A DNA stretch of 44,399 bases from a virus: positions 1-44,399 of the IMG/VR virus record IMGVR_UViG_3300020221_000037; one strand, 5' to 3'. Within the stretch, counting starts at the first letter, position 1, and every line of letters begins with the position of its first letter. The notes under the pieces are model-generated. The model was given only the letters and a program-made list of their open reading frames with translations, made no database searches and had not been told where the DNA came from. A program made the translations under genes and the position numbers. Below are positions 1 to 9,500 of this stretch, piece after piece.

Positions 1-421
1 CGTTTATTTTTTTTGTTTTTTCTTTCATTGAATTAATAAAACTCCTAAAAATTGCAGACTCTGAACTTTTACCCATTACCTTTGCTCTTTGTTCCATGGC
101 AATTGCTGCTTGAATTTTGTGAGCATGTGATCTACCAGAATTTTTAATCTTAGAAACACTCTCTTTGGCAGTTGCAACATCCTTAAATCCCAATCCGTGA
201 ATTGTTCCTTTTGGATCTTCGTCTGTATAAAGATCAGAGTGTTTATCAGACTTATCTGGTTGTCCTGGTTTTTTTGGAATGCGAGGATTATTCATTTTAG
301 ACATAGACTTCTTTTTTCCCGCACAATGAGCTTTCTGAGAAAATCCTTTCGGATTAGAGCAATCAATACTCTTTTTATATTTATTCGTCCAGTCTTATTG
401 AAATTGTTTAAAGGTTTTCAT
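1..421 (-). pseudogene. Conserved phage protein with an in-frame stop at codon 9; C-terminus runs off the left edge
   Basis: The minus-strand frame opens with ATG at 421, overlapping the TAA of the preceding fibre gene (TAATG). It reads MKTFKQFQ, meets TAA at 397-395, then stays open to the window edge. After the stop come KKSIDCSNPKGFSQKAHC (a Cys/His-rich patch), NNPRIPKKPGQPDKSDKHSD, TIHGLGFKDVATAKESVSKI and a helical segment HAHKIQAAIAMEQRAKVMGK. I recall this layout as one continuous small protein in marine T4-like phages. GAA to TAA is a single-base change. Translation could instead restart at ATG 304 or 296, giving a shorter protein without the Cys/His patch. Function unknown. Pseudogene, alternative start, readthrough and sequencing error all remain possible. 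Confidence 0.6.
168..296. repeat. 129-bp direct repeat, copy 1 (partner 1682-1810)
   Basis: By eye this segment matches 1682-1810 with about six substitutions in 129 bases and no gaps. It encodes the NNPRIPKKPGQPDKSDKHS to GFKDVATAK part of the left-edge gene. The copies have the same orientation and flank the 413-aa fibre-like gene. Confidence 0.9.
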
Positions 422-1662
422 TAGATTTTTGTAAGTACTTTAGACATTTTAAAAGTTGTTGAAGTGTTTGATGTTGGAATAACCAAAATTCTTACATTCC
501 CAGAATTAATATCAGCATCAAAAGACGCTAAAGACTCTGAAGTTCTAATTGTTCCAAATTCATTAATATAAACATCTGTTCCATCATGTAAAACATTTAA
601 CGTGGTTAAATGATAAAGTGATCCTCTTGTTATTTGAATTTGATATTGAGCAGAGCGATATTTAGTAATATCAAAAGTATCAATACTTGTAGATGATGTT
701 GTAGTTGTTGATGATGATGCAGCTTCCAAAGAAACCAACGAAATAGCACTACCTGCTCCAATTTCAATACCAGATCTAGCTGTTACAATTCCAATGGAGT
801 CTACATTTGTTACATCTTCATAGATAAGAGTTCCTCCTATAGAAACATTGCCCGAGATTGTCGCACTGGAGGCAATAATTGACCCAACATTAATATTTGG
901 TGTGCCTGAAAGACCTGTTGCATTACCTGTTAGAGGTCCAACAAATGATGTTGCCGTGACAACACCAACAGACATTCCAATATTTGAGGTATTTCCATAT
1001 CCAAGTGTTTGATCTAAAGTTTGTGTTCCCCCTCCACCACTACTTGTTACTGCAGATCCAACCCACTTATCTAAAGATGAGTTATATCTCAAATAAAAGT
1101 CATTTGTTTTTGCAGTGCTTCTATCAATATCATCTAAAAACTCAAGTCGAACCTCACCACCACCTCCCTGAGTGCTTATAAGATTTTTTAAATATTCAAG
1201 TTCTTTTCTTATTCTAGCAATTTCTGGATCTTTTATATTTTCCTGCACTTCCTCTTTTGACTTTATTTGCTCCAAAATTTTAAGAGCATTATCTACGGTG
1301 CTTTCTTTTTTTACATCTACCTCTACCTGCAAAATTTCTTGCTCTGTTGTTTCAATTATTTGTTCTTCTTCAGTAATTTGATCAGATAGTAACTCTACTT
1401 GTTTAACTGAAATCTCTTTAATAATTTCTTCTTTTTTAATTTTTAGAGGTTCAGCATACAACCAAGATTCTAAAGCTTTAACTTGCTTTTGAATTTCTTT
1501 TTCTTTTTTCTTTTTCTTTTCTTTTTCCTCTTTTACTGATTCTTTGACTTGCGTAAAAAGGGAATCAATATTAATTTCTCCAACAAGTGACTTAAACTCA
1601 TCCTCTTTTTCTTTTTTGGCTTTACCTATAAGTGAGAAAAATTCTTTGAGTTCTGTGTCCAT
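421..1662 (-). CDS. Fibre-like virion protein with charged coiled-coil N-terminus (413 aa)
   Basis: Residues 1-165 are rich in Lys and Glu with heptad-like stretches and look like a coiled coil. A Gly-rich linker (about 166-170) leads to LRYNSSLDKWVGSAV, then the GVVTATSFVGPLTGNATGL segment common in marine cyanophage fibre and virion proteins. The last 80 residues (from about 330) form a beta-rich domain with the pattern 'IQITRG..YH..TLNVLHDGTDVYINEFG', resembling repeats in the 1489-aa protein of this window. It lies downstream of gp16 in the late module, so it is probably a virion appendage or accessory fibre. The 129-bp repeats flank it on both sides, which suggests an exchangeable cassette. 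Receptor or partner unknown. Confidence 0.75.
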   Translation of the reverse strand: MDTELKEFFSLIGKAKKEKEDEFKSLVGEINIDSLFTQVKESVKEEKEKKKKKEKEIQKQVKALESWLYAEPLKIKKEEIIKEISVKQVELLSDQITEEEQIIETTEQEILQVEVDVKKESTVDNALKILEQIKSKEEVQENIKDPEIARIRKELEYLKNLISTQGGGGEVRLEFLDDIDRSTAKTNDFYLRYNSSLDKWVGSAVTSSGGGGTQTLDQTLGYGNTSNIGMSVGVVTATSFVGPLTGNATGLSGTPNINVGSIIASSATISGNVSIGGTLIYEDVTNVDSIGIVTARSGIEIGAGSAISLVSLEAASSSTTTTSSTSIDTFDITKYRSAQYQIQITRGSLYHLTTLNVLHDGTDVYINEFGTIRTSESLASFDADINSGNVRILVIPTSNTSTTFKMSKVLTKI

Positions 1663-1668
1663 TTTTTA

Positions 1669-1905
1669 TCATTTTTGTTTTGCAGTTGCAACATCCTTAA
1701 ATCCCAATCCGTGAATTGTTCCCTTCGGATCTTCATCTGTACAGAGATTAGAGTGTTTATCAGACTTATCTGGTTGTCCTGGTTTTTTTGGAATGCGAGG
1801 ATTATTCATTTCACTGAAAGGTGACTTTGGTGTATTATTACACTTTTGATGGGCACAACCGCAATCTTTTTCCATCCACCTTACGACATTCCTCTTCATT
1901 TGCAT
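1669..1905 (-). CDS. Small protein with a truncated copy of the left-edge gene's central segment (78 aa)
   Basis: The N-terminus contains a Cys/His cluster (KDCGCAHQKC). Residues from about 33 on, NNPRIPKKPGQPDKSDKHS to GFKDVATAK, are nearly identical to the left-edge gene. The protein then ends after two more residues, exactly where the DNA repeat ends, so it lacks the downstream helical domain. A second Met at codon 3 is an alternative start. It looks like a partial duplicate joined to a different N-terminus. It may be expressed, or may be a relic of the event that placed the fibre gene here. Function unknown. Confidence 0.6.
   Translation of the reverse strand: MQMKRNVVRWMEKDCGCAHQKCNNTPKSPFSEMNNPRIPKKPGQPDKSDKHSNLCTDEDPKGTIHGLGFKDVATAKQK
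1682..1810. repeat. 129-bp direct repeat, copy 2 (partner 168-296)
   Basis: Second copy of the segment at 168-296, offset by exactly 1514 bases and about 95% identical by eye. It forms the 3' part of the 78-aa gene. Confidence 0.9.
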
Positions 1906-1933
1906 GATCTTCTGGCAATAAGTTTATTTATTA

Positions 1934-2260
1934 TTATGCAAGAGTAAAACTTGTAGATCCAATTCCAACTGCAGAAAAAACCAATAATCCGTTTTCTATC
2001 TTAATTGTGACTGGGGTTGTATTTGCTACACTTATAAATCCACCAGTAGAAGTTATAATACCCGAAACATTTATAGATTTTGATGTAAATTGAGTTGTAG
2101 ATGTTACTCCTAATGTTGCTATCCCAGATACTATGAAATTTGTTACGGATCCGATACCACCAATTACACTAGTAGAAATTCCAGCAGTATCAGAATATGT
2201 GGTGATACCTGCTCTAGATGCATAAATTGTGGTTGCTGTTGTTACTACTTTATAACTCAT
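1934..2260 (-). CDS. Small Ser/Thr/Gly-rich virion-like protein (108 aa)
   Basis: The composition (GISTSVIGGIGSVTNFIVSG, many Thr/Ser/Ile/Gly) matches the beta-rich fibre and virion proteins around it. No catalytic motif is visible. Its start overlaps the stop of the upstream 110-aa gene by four bases, so the two are probably co-translated. An AATAAATA late-type octamer lies in the gap after its stop (1921-1933), upstream of the 78-aa gene. Likely a minor structural protein; specific role unknown. Confidence 0.6.
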   Translation of the reverse strand: MSYKVVTTATTIYASRAGITTYSDTAGISTSVIGGIGSVTNFIVSGIATLGVTSTTQFTSKSINVSGIITSTGGFISVANTTPVTIKIENGLLVFSAVGIGSTSFTLA

Positions 2261-2589
2261 TGGTTTGATGGAGAAGATGTTACTAAAGCCATTCCTTCAA
2301 CTATTTTTGTTTTTTTAGATTCTGGAGATATAATGATTACATCATAGTAATATCTACCTGGAGATAATGCTGCAGTGACTGTATTGGCAATTGAAATAGC
2401 AATTTTTCCCGTTTCCGATGTTATACCAACAGAAAATGATGTAGAAGTTGAAGATTCTGGATATTTTTTAATCTTAGATACTGCAGAAAATCCAGTTAAG
2501 GGAACTACAGTGCCATCGGGGTTTGTAACATCAAATGATTCTTCAAAATCAGTTCCCTTCTCAATAATTAAATTAACTACTGCTGCCAT
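2257..2589 (-). CDS. Small beta-sandwich-like structural protein (110 aa)
   Basis: It opens MAAVVNLIIEKGTDFEESFDV and continues with alternating hydrophobic beta-strand-like segments (GKIAISIANTVTAALSPGRY, YYDVIII). The pattern resembles short Ig- or baseplate-type N-terminal domains of phage tail proteins, but this is an impression of fold only. It sits directly after gp16 with a late-type promoter sequence before it, and overlaps the next gene by four bases. Probably a virion component; exact role unknown. Confidence 0.65.
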   Translation of the reverse strand: MAAVVNLIIEKGTDFEESFDVTNPDGTVVPLTGFSAVSKIKKYPESSTSTSFSVGITSETGKIAISIANTVTAALSPGRYYYDVIIISPESKKTKIVEGMALVTSSPSNQ

Positions 2590-2603
2590 TATTCTTTTTT
2601 ATT

Positions 2604-3044
2604 TTATTTATGGTTTTGCTCTTGATTCTTTAAAATTTTAGAAAGTTCTGTGGTTGAACCAATAAACAACGCATTAGTAACACTTGTTGGACCCTTTTGA
2701 GATGTATCCTTCAAATCTTTCATTTTCTTTTGCAGATCAATTAATTTATCTGTAGTATCTGCAACATTTTTAATTAACTGCCCAGCAACTTCATATGCTC
2801 TTGGGCTATCACTTTCATGAGCCAATTCTAAAATTCCATTTATTGCTTCTTGACCCTTTTCAACTAAAGAATAAAGATTTCCTCTAGTATATTCGTAGTC
2901 TTTGTCAATTTGATCTAAATCTGCAGATGATAAATTTTTTGGGATTACTTCCAAATTATTAGAAACAATGGAAGAAGATACAGAATCCATTTCTAAAGAT
3001 TCTGCTATTGGATTCATTGAATTTTTTGAATTATTTTTTGACAT
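2604..3044 (-). CDS. 16: Terminase small subunit, gp16-like (146 aa)
   Basis: A helical protein with SADLDQIDKDYEYTRGNLYSLVEKGQEAINGILELAHESDSPRAYEVAGQLIKNVADTTDKLIDLQKKMKDL, the compact helical core (about residues 40-110) of cyanophage gp16 proteins. T4 gp16 is 164 aa. In T4-like phages gp16 assists the large terminase gp17 in DNA recognition and packaging. Here it follows gp15, as in T4; gp17 would be expected beyond the left edge but is not in the window. Confidence 0.85.
   Translation of the reverse strand: MSKNNSKNSMNPIAESLEMDSVSSSIVSNNLEVIPKNLSSADLDQIDKDYEYTRGNLYSLVEKGQEAINGILELAHESDSPRAYEVAGQLIKNVADTTDKLIDLQKKMKDLKDTSQKGPTSVTNALFIGSTTELSKILKNQEQNHK
2605..2612 (-). promoter_or_regulatory. 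T4-type late promoter octamer CATAAATA before the 110-aa gene
   Basis: The minus strand reads CATAAATA, one base from the T4 late consensus TATAAATA. It ends about 16 bases before the ATG at 2589 and lies in the 3' end of gp16. Confidence 0.5.
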
Positions 3045-3047
3045 AAT

Positions 3048-4079
3048 TTAGATTGAAGTAAAGTTTCCACCAATGTCAAAAAAAAGTTTTTCGTCATTAA
3101 ATCCAAAATCATCTTCTGGTTGAACTAGAGCATCATCCAAATAGTTTATAACATCAATAGAAGATTCGTGTGCATGTTCCTTCTTAGTAGTATTATCATA
3201 TCCTCTAGTTACAGTGAGAACATTTTCATTAATAGAAATGATTCTCATGTTTTCTTCATCTATTCTAATAATAGTATTTGTGGTCAAATTTGATGCATCT
3301 GCCACAACAATTTTTCCAATCTCATCATTTATCTGCCCATTTAAAATAGTTGTATTATCATCATTATAATCTTTAATTGCTCTTGGAGTTGCCGTATACC
3401 TTACTGCTCTTTGTGCTGTTTTGATGTTGGTGTTTGTATAATAATCAACTTGAACCTTCTTGATAAGACCATCGGTTGTATCTGCAACTGGACCAAATAG
3501 ATAAGTTTTTGCAGTAAATCTTAAAGTGTGAATAAGAATTCTTCTTGAGTTGAAATCACCTTCATAGTCATCACTTTGCGAAATACTTTCTAATACGATT
3601 GGAACATCTTTTTTTTCACCGATAGAGGAAACTAAATCAATAGTTACATTAATTGCCGGTTGAAAAAATGGTAATATTTGTTCTAAAATTTGTAAAGAAT
3701 CATCGTTTAACTTTGAAAAAACATTAAGTTCAAACGATAAGTTATATGGAACTGGCAAGTATACTTTCCTCATGGTCTTGCCATCTGAGGATAAAATCGC
3801 TTTAAATGATTGAGTTACGCTTGCTTTTCTTGAGGGATCATAAGATATTCCTGCCATTTCAAATGACATTCTTGGAAAAGTAATTTCAACCTTTTTATTG
3901 AGTTCTTCTTGTCTTGCTCTTTGTAAATATTTTTGGGAAGGTCCATAAGACAAAGGCACTTTAATAATACTAAAACTTTCGTTGTTTGAATCTTGATGTC
4001 TTACTTCAATATCATTGAATAATGTTCCGAATCCAATAACGGTTTTTCTTATAATTTGGTGATAAAAATAAGTATCCAT
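3048..4079 (-). CDS. 15: Tail sheath stabiliser / tail completion protein, gp15-like (343 aa)
   Basis: The N-terminus MDTYFYHQIIRKTVIGFGTLFNDIEV, followed by PLSYGPSQKYLQR, FPRMSFEMAGISYDPSRK and LPVPYNLSFELNVFSK, is the characteristic gp15 core. The protein is longer than T4 gp15 (272 aa). The extra part (about residues 235-320) holds a module with 'EENMRIISINENVLTVTRGY' that also appears in the giant baseplate proteins here. In T4-like phages gp15 caps the tail tube and sheath and joins the tail to the neck. A CTAAATA late-type motif lies before it, and gp16 follows after three bases. Confidence 0.92.
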   Translation of the reverse strand: MDTYFYHQIIRKTVIGFGTLFNDIEVRHQDSNNESFSIIKVPLSYGPSQKYLQRARQEELNKKVEITFPRMSFEMAGISYDPSRKASVTQSFKAILSSDGKTMRKVYLPVPYNLSFELNVFSKLNDDSLQILEQILPFFQPAINVTIDLVSSIGEKKDVPIVLESISQSDDYEGDFNSRRILIHTLRFTAKTYLFGPVADTTDGLIKKVQVDYYTNTNIKTAQRAVRYTATPRAIKDYNDDNTTILNGQINDEIGKIVVADASNLTTNTIIRIDEENMRIISINENVLTVTRGYDNTTKKEHAHESSIDVINYLDDALVQPEDDFGFNDEKLFFDIGGNFTSI

Positions 4080-4096
4080 TTCAAAACATTTTTATC

Positions 4097-4103
4097 TATT
4101 TAG
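4097..4103 (-). promoter_or_regulatory. Late-type promoter motif CTAAATA before gp15
   Basis: Minus-strand TACTAAATAGA about 18 bases before the gp15 ATG (4079), overlapping the gp14 stop. The same CTAAATA core occurs before gp13 and the glycosyltransferase-like gene. Confidence 0.5.
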
Positions 4104-5461
4104 TAAGTTCCAAAAGGATTTTTTTCGGAAAAATCTAAAATTTCATCTGCTGCAGTTTCAATATCGTCGTTATCTTCCTCTACATTATCATAAACAATTT
4201 GTTTAACAGAATATAAAGAACCAGATTTTTCTCCTTTAATAAGTTCTCCAAGTTTAAATTTATGATCGCTCACAATCCCAATTTCTAAAATTCCTGATGA
4301 TTTTGTCCAAGATTTTACTCTTGCAGTTGCTCCAGAAGTTTGAGCAATAATTTTTTCATTTATAATAAACGTTCCAACTCCTACAGTAGTAGCAGCACCA
4401 ATTGTAATTGTTGGAGCAGATGAATATCCCAGTCCAGAATTAAGAATACGAATTTGATTTATCGTTCCTGCACTACTAACAACTGCTTCTCCGGTTGCAG
4501 TTATACCCCACCCAACATTTGGTGACGAGAAAGTTACTGTGGGTGCAGTCACGTAACTATTACCTCCAGATGAAATTGTAACAATTCCAATTGAACCTTG
4601 TGTTGAAATTCCTGCGGTTATAATACCAGTTCCAGAAACAGTAACTGTTGGAATTCCAACGTATCCTCTACCTGGATTGATTAAAAATGCTTTATGAATA
4701 GATGAGGATGTGCTGATGCCAGATGATTTTGAAGTAATTATTCCAATAGCTGTCGCATTAATTCCTCCAGATGGAGCAGTTCCGATTGAAACATTTGGTG
4801 AAGATCTATATCCATAACCACTATATTGAACAAATAAATTACGAATTGCACCATTTACTATTCCAGTGAATGCTGTTGCAGTGCTTCCAATTCCAGTTAA
4901 AATTAGTTTTGCAACATATCCTTCATCTTTAACTACAGTGTCAATTTCTTCATTTCCAGTATCAATAAGTTCATCCTCGTATTCAAATAATTCGCATTTT
5001 AATTCATAAGTGTAAAGTTTTCCTAATTGATAAAATGGTTTTTCATGTTCTACAAATTTTATTTCGAAGAAATTTTTAGATAGTGGAAAATAAATTATGT
5101 CACCTTCTTTTGGTCTAACTCTAATATATTTGTCAATGCTTTCATCCAAAAAAGGACCGACAACCATTTCAAATCTTTCTCTTGAGATTGTTAATACCAA
5201 TTCATCTTTTTGCATTAATCCAAATTTGGAAAGAATATCTCCTTGACCAGAAAATCCATCAAAAGTATTTACGTAGGCTTCAATCGGAAATGCTTGTTCA
5301 AATTTTGATTGAATAACCTCTTCAATTATAGTTTTTGTAGTAATAAATTTTCTTGGAATGTAAAGACACTCAATTCCAAACATTTTAATCTGTTCATTTA
5401 CCAGATCCTGAACTAAACCTTGTTCTGTTTGACTAGTCTGCGTAAAAAATGGATTTAACAT
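4100..5461 (-). CDS. 14: Neck protein gp14-like, with a large internal repeat insertion (453 aa)
   Basis: The N-terminal 180 residues (MLNPFFTQTSQTEQGLVQDL, IKMFGIECLYIPRKF, GQGDILSKFGLMQKDELVLT, KPFYQLGKLYTYELKCELFEY) match the gp14 neck family. T4 gp14 is 256 aa. Here residues of about 185-350 are an insertion of beta repeats of the type 'SGYGYRSSPNVSIG', 'GRGYVGIPTVTVSG', 'GGNSYVTAPTVTF', 'GLGYSSAPTITIG'. The C-terminus (KFKLGELIKG...NPFGTY) returns to gp14-like sequence. gp13 and gp14 form the collar that joins the filled head to the tail. It starts four bases after the gp13 stop. Confidence 0.92.
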   Translation of the reverse strand: MLNPFFTQTSQTEQGLVQDLVNEQIKMFGIECLYIPRKFITTKTIIEEVIQSKFEQAFPIEAYVNTFDGFSGQGDILSKFGLMQKDELVLTISRERFEMVVGPFLDESIDKYIRVRPKEGDIIYFPLSKNFFEIKFVEHEKPFYQLGKLYTYELKCELFEYEDELIDTGNEEIDTVVKDEGYVAKLILTGIGSTATAFTGIVNGAIRNLFVQYSGYGYRSSPNVSIGTAPSGGINATAIGIITSKSSGISTSSSIHKAFLINPGRGYVGIPTVTVSGTGIITAGISTQGSIGIVTISSGGNSYVTAPTVTFSSPNVGWGITATGEAVVSSAGTINQIRILNSGLGYSSAPTITIGAATTVGVGTFIINEKIIAQTSGATARVKSWTKSSGILEIGIVSDHKFKLGELIKGEKSGSLYSVKQIVYDNVEEDNDDIETAADEILDFSEKNPFGTY

Positions 5462-5465
5462 TTTA

Positions 5466-6299
5466 TTATCCGATCATGTCAAGTGGTGGTAATTCATAGG
5501 TAGAAGACATTTTTTCCATAAGAGCATCAAGTTCTCTTTGTCCATCCTCATAAATTTGTCTTCCATTCAATGTAATTCCTCCAGGAAGAGAAACGTTATT
5601 AAACTTAATAAGATTTTGCCCCCATTGTCTTTTTGCGGTTGCAGTTAAATATCGTTTTAAAAATGAATCATTATAAACTCTAGTAAAGTCTGCAGGATCT
5701 AAAATTCTATAACATTCAATGACTAAGTAATCCCCTGCTTTCAATCTTTCCCAATCGGTATCAATATATAATCTATCTTGTCTTTTATTGAATCTTATTT
5801 GTTTTTCAGGAGTTAGTAACCACTCAATGTCTGATAGATAAGTTTTAACCATTGAATAATGCAATAAATCTACTGAACTAAAGTAGTAGAGATCATTTAA
5901 AAATAATTGATATCGAATATTGAATAATCCATCCGATACTGTACTTGTGTCAACTTTAAAAATTCTATTAATTCCTATTACTGATGGTGGAACTTCAATG
6001 TAATTGGAATTTTCTTGAAAGGAAAATGTTGTAGCAGTGCCAACAATTGTTGATGTTGCTGTTGTTGTAGTAATACCAGCATTTCCAGAACCTCTACCCC
6101 TAACAATGTCTCCTTCAGTGAGAACATGTTTTAAATACATTAATTCGACACCATCAAAGTGTCTTTCTTGGAAAAATTGAATGGCATCATCCAACAAATC
6201 ATCAAACTGTTCGTCAGCAATATTGATTTCCAAAACTGGATAACCAAGTTGCCTCTTTACATAATCTATCAGACCAGATCTACTGTTTGGTTGTGCCAT
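5466..6299 (-). CDS. 13: Neck protein gp13-like (277 aa)
   Basis: The N-terminus SRSGLIDYVKRQLGYPVLEINIADEQFDDLLDDAIQFFQERHFDGVE and the C-terminus LKRYLTATAKRQWGQNLIKF, GITLNGRQIYEDGQRELDAL are hallmarks of gp13 neck proteins. T4 gp13 is 309 aa. A short Thr/Gly-rich loop near residues 70-90 (GNAGITTTTATSTIVG) looks like a small insertion. It works with gp14 in head completion and tail joining. A CTAAATA motif precedes the gene. Confidence 0.93.
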   Translation of the reverse strand: MAQPNSRSGLIDYVKRQLGYPVLEINIADEQFDDLLDDAIQFFQERHFDGVELMYLKHVLTEGDIVRGRGSGNAGITTTTATSTIVGTATTFSFQENSNYIEVPPSVIGINRIFKVDTSTVSDGLFNIRYQLFLNDLYYFSSVDLLHYSMVKTYLSDIEWLLTPEKQIRFNKRQDRLYIDTDWERLKAGDYLVIECYRILDPADFTRVYNDSFLKRYLTATAKRQWGQNLIKFNNVSLPGGITLNGRQIYEDGQRELDALMEKMSSTYELPPLDMIG

Positions 6300-6310
6300 C
6301 GTTTTTTAAA

Positions 6311-6577
6311 TTATTTAGATTGTTGAATTAATTCTTTAATCAAAGATTTAATTTCACCCAATTCATTTTTTATACCGTCAACATCATCTTTAAGGTTTTT
6401 GACCTCTAAAGAAGTATTTTTTACTATTTCTTCTTTTTTTGAAAGAAGATTTTTTCTTTTTATGTATTCGTTATATTCCATGTTATTTGTATTTACAATG
6501 GCACAATTTTCAGAATCTCTAAACATTCCAAGTTTCCCTTCGACGGGAATCAATTCTCTATCATAAAAGTTATTCAT
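6311..6577 (-). CDS. Small coiled-coil protein between the 2522-aa protein and gp13 (88 aa)
   Basis: The N-terminal half (MNNFYDRELIPVEGKLGMFR) is compact. Residues of about 40-88 form a probable coiled coil (KKEEIVKNTSLEVKNLKDDV...LIKELIQQSK). Its start overlaps the TAA of the 2522-aa gene (TAATG), so translation is probably coupled. By position it is a late protein, perhaps a chaperone or minor neck/baseplate part. No enzymatic motif is visible. Confidence 0.75.
   Translation of the reverse strand: MNNFYDRELIPVEGKLGMFRDSENCAIVNTNNMEYNEYIKRKNLLSKKEEIVKNTSLEVKNLKDDVDGIKNELGEIKSLIKELIQQSK
6312..6318 (-). promoter_or_regulatory. Late-type promoter motif CTAAATA before gp13
   Basis: Minus strand AATCTAAATAA, 13-19 bases before the gp13 ATG at 6299, located in the 3' end of the 88-aa gene. 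Confidence 0.5.
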
Positions 6578-9500
6578 TATGCCAATGCGATTGTTCTAAG
6601 ATCTTTAATCTTTGGTGGAGCAGCTTGATTTGTTCCAGTCATGTCAATTTTAATTTGGAATTTTGTAAAAGGTGGAAGTGGATTCGCACTATAGGCATGA
6701 TCAGTATATCTCACACCCTGTAAACCAGTAGAACGTGGACGTAAATCTGGCAATCCATCAGATTTTTCAATTCTTTCAATGTTTCCTTCAAAATTAAGAT
6801 TGTCATATCCTGGGAATAATCTAAAAATTTCATTATCAAATGGTGTTGTAGATCCAACTCTTTGAATTTTGTACATCACTCTAATATCACTTGTTGCAGG
6901 ACAAACTGCAGAAAGTAATACTTTTAGGGACGATGCTGGATTTTCCAAAGTTATAATTTTGCTAACATAAGAAGCTATGCATGGATCTTGTCCATTAAGT
7001 CTAATCAATTCATTTGATGCGAAATCAACTATTGGATCATTTAATCTATTTGTTGTTGTTATAACACTTACTCGATCTAAGTCTATAACTGGAGAAATGT
7101 TCCTATTATTAGAAGTCATAATTAATTCCATAGTTATTGATTTATTTGCAGGAAGAGATGATAGGTGAAAATCTTCATTTACTCTTGATGCAATCATTCT
7201 TGGTGTTGGGAAATTATTTTGTGATGTGAGATTTATTTCTGTAAATCCTTGATCAACAAATGATTCTTCAATTCCATCAACACTTGTTGCACTAATAGTT
7301 CTAACTCTTCCTGAAATATTTGTTCCAGATGGAAGCATCGTTTGAATATTGGGAGTCAAGGTTTCAAACTGCATGTTTTGAGATGCATAAACAGTATTTC
7401 CACCACCAGATCCAGTTCTTGTAAAGTAAAGTTTTGGAAAACCAACACCAGAAGATCTATTAGTTCCATTTGTTGACATGTCAACTTTTACATGATAAAA
7501 ATCAAGATCTATTGCATCTGGAACAGTAGTAAAAGTCATGTTATGAGTTTTATTAATTCTTCTTAAAGAAACACCTCTAAATTGATATTTAAAGACGGTT
7601 GAATTTACCTCGTGTGTTGCTCTAGAAGACGAATCAATTCCTCTAGTAATTCCAGTGAGAGATGTTGCTGTTGTCCCAGTATAACTTATGATTTCACCAT
7701 CCACAAAAACGTATCCTGGATTTGTAGCACCAACTCCGATTCCTTCAAATGTAGTGAAATTTGAAGTTGAAGTTACATTTAAACTTTCTGTAGAATTAAT
7801 AGAGTATTCTTGAGTTACTCTAGTTGATGGAACATCAGAATCAATGTCAGAAATTTCAACTAAATTTGCAAAGGAATGCATTGCATGAGATCTATGCTTA
7901 ACCTTGAAATGTAATCCGTCAGAATTACTGCTATAATCAATTGTCTGTATTAAGCAATTTGTGGTGACAGCAGAACTCACTAAAGTATCAGGATCAGTAA
8001 AACTAACTGTATTAATTCCTATGTTAAATTCACCTTGAATGTCTTTGAGAACAATTGCATTTGATGCGGAAATAATTCCAACAGAAAATCTTGCTCCAGA
8101 TCCATTACCATCACCTATTGATGAAATTCCAACAACGTCTCCAATAACAAAGTTTTTACCACCTTCAGTTACTGTAACTCCACTCACAATACCATTAGTT
8201 ACCGTGACAATTCCAACCAAATTAGATCCTCTTTCTGAAGTTGTAGATTCTTCATTTGCATTTCTGACTACAACTAAAGAAATATTATTAAAGGTTTCTG
8301 TTCCAGATGATGGTGTATAACCAATTCCAGCATTGGTTATGATTAAAGATGTAGATCCAGTGGCAACAGCACTCGCAGTTGAAACCAAAATACCTTTAGC
8401 AGTTGTATTTCCCTGTTGAGAAACCGTTACACCAGGAACTAAATCTCCATTTATAAAAGTTGTTCCTAATCCAACAACTGCTCTTCTTGATAAAGTTTGA
8501 ATTGGATTATTGTCTAATTGAATTAGTTGCTTATTTCCTTTGTGCAACTTTGGGTTATAGAATCTAACAATTCCTGGTGTAATGTCGAATTGAGCTTTAT
8601 AAATTGTTAATTTCAAATCTTCCAATTGACTTGGATCCCAAGTAGATCCATTTTGAGATTTGAATAAAGATCCAAGATAAGGTTGTTGAGTAATAACCAA
8701 CTGACCTCTATTTGGTTGATTAAGTGTGGAGATGTCAATTTCCCCCATTCTAGAAATCCAAGCTTCATACTTATCTGATGGTGATACTAAAACAACCGCA
8801 TATTCAACATTTGGTCCTTTGAGATAAACTGGAGAACTAAATGTAAATTTAGTTGGAACAGATGCATTCTCAGAAACATTTATTTTATTTGGCATCATTT
8901 TTACCACCGAGAATGGTAAAATTGTAGTGGTTGGAGTACCACCTCTCATTTCCCTAATTTGTAAAGATACAGGTAATTCAGTATCTTTTGTTCTGAAGTA
9001 AACATCAACAGATGTTACAAATATTCCAGTTGCTTCATCAACTGCAAATGATTGTGCAAGGGGATCATAGTAAGTCGTTGATGATTGTGCTACAATGTCT
9101 CTTTCTACTTTCTTATCAGTTGTAGTTATTGTTCTAGTATCTTGTCTTTGAATCTGCTCTACAATTGGCAATTTAACGCTCAAAGTTGTCTGCTGAACAG
9201 TATCCTGCTCTCCCTGAGAATAGAAAGTTGCTTCAGCAGAACTTTGAACAATTCCACCAACTTTTGAATTTGTGGGACTTGTTGTAAATCTTATTGTTTT
9301 TGATCCAGTTTCCCATCTTGGATTTCCTGGTAAATTTGGATTTGGAATGAATAAGCTTCCATACAAATCCCCAACATCATCACTAATCAATCTTAAATCT
9401 CTAACAGTTGCTTCAGCACCACTTGTTTTACCTCTTAATTTTATACCTTTTACCAAATATCCATTAAATTCTGTAATTTGACTAGAAAGACTGAAAATGT

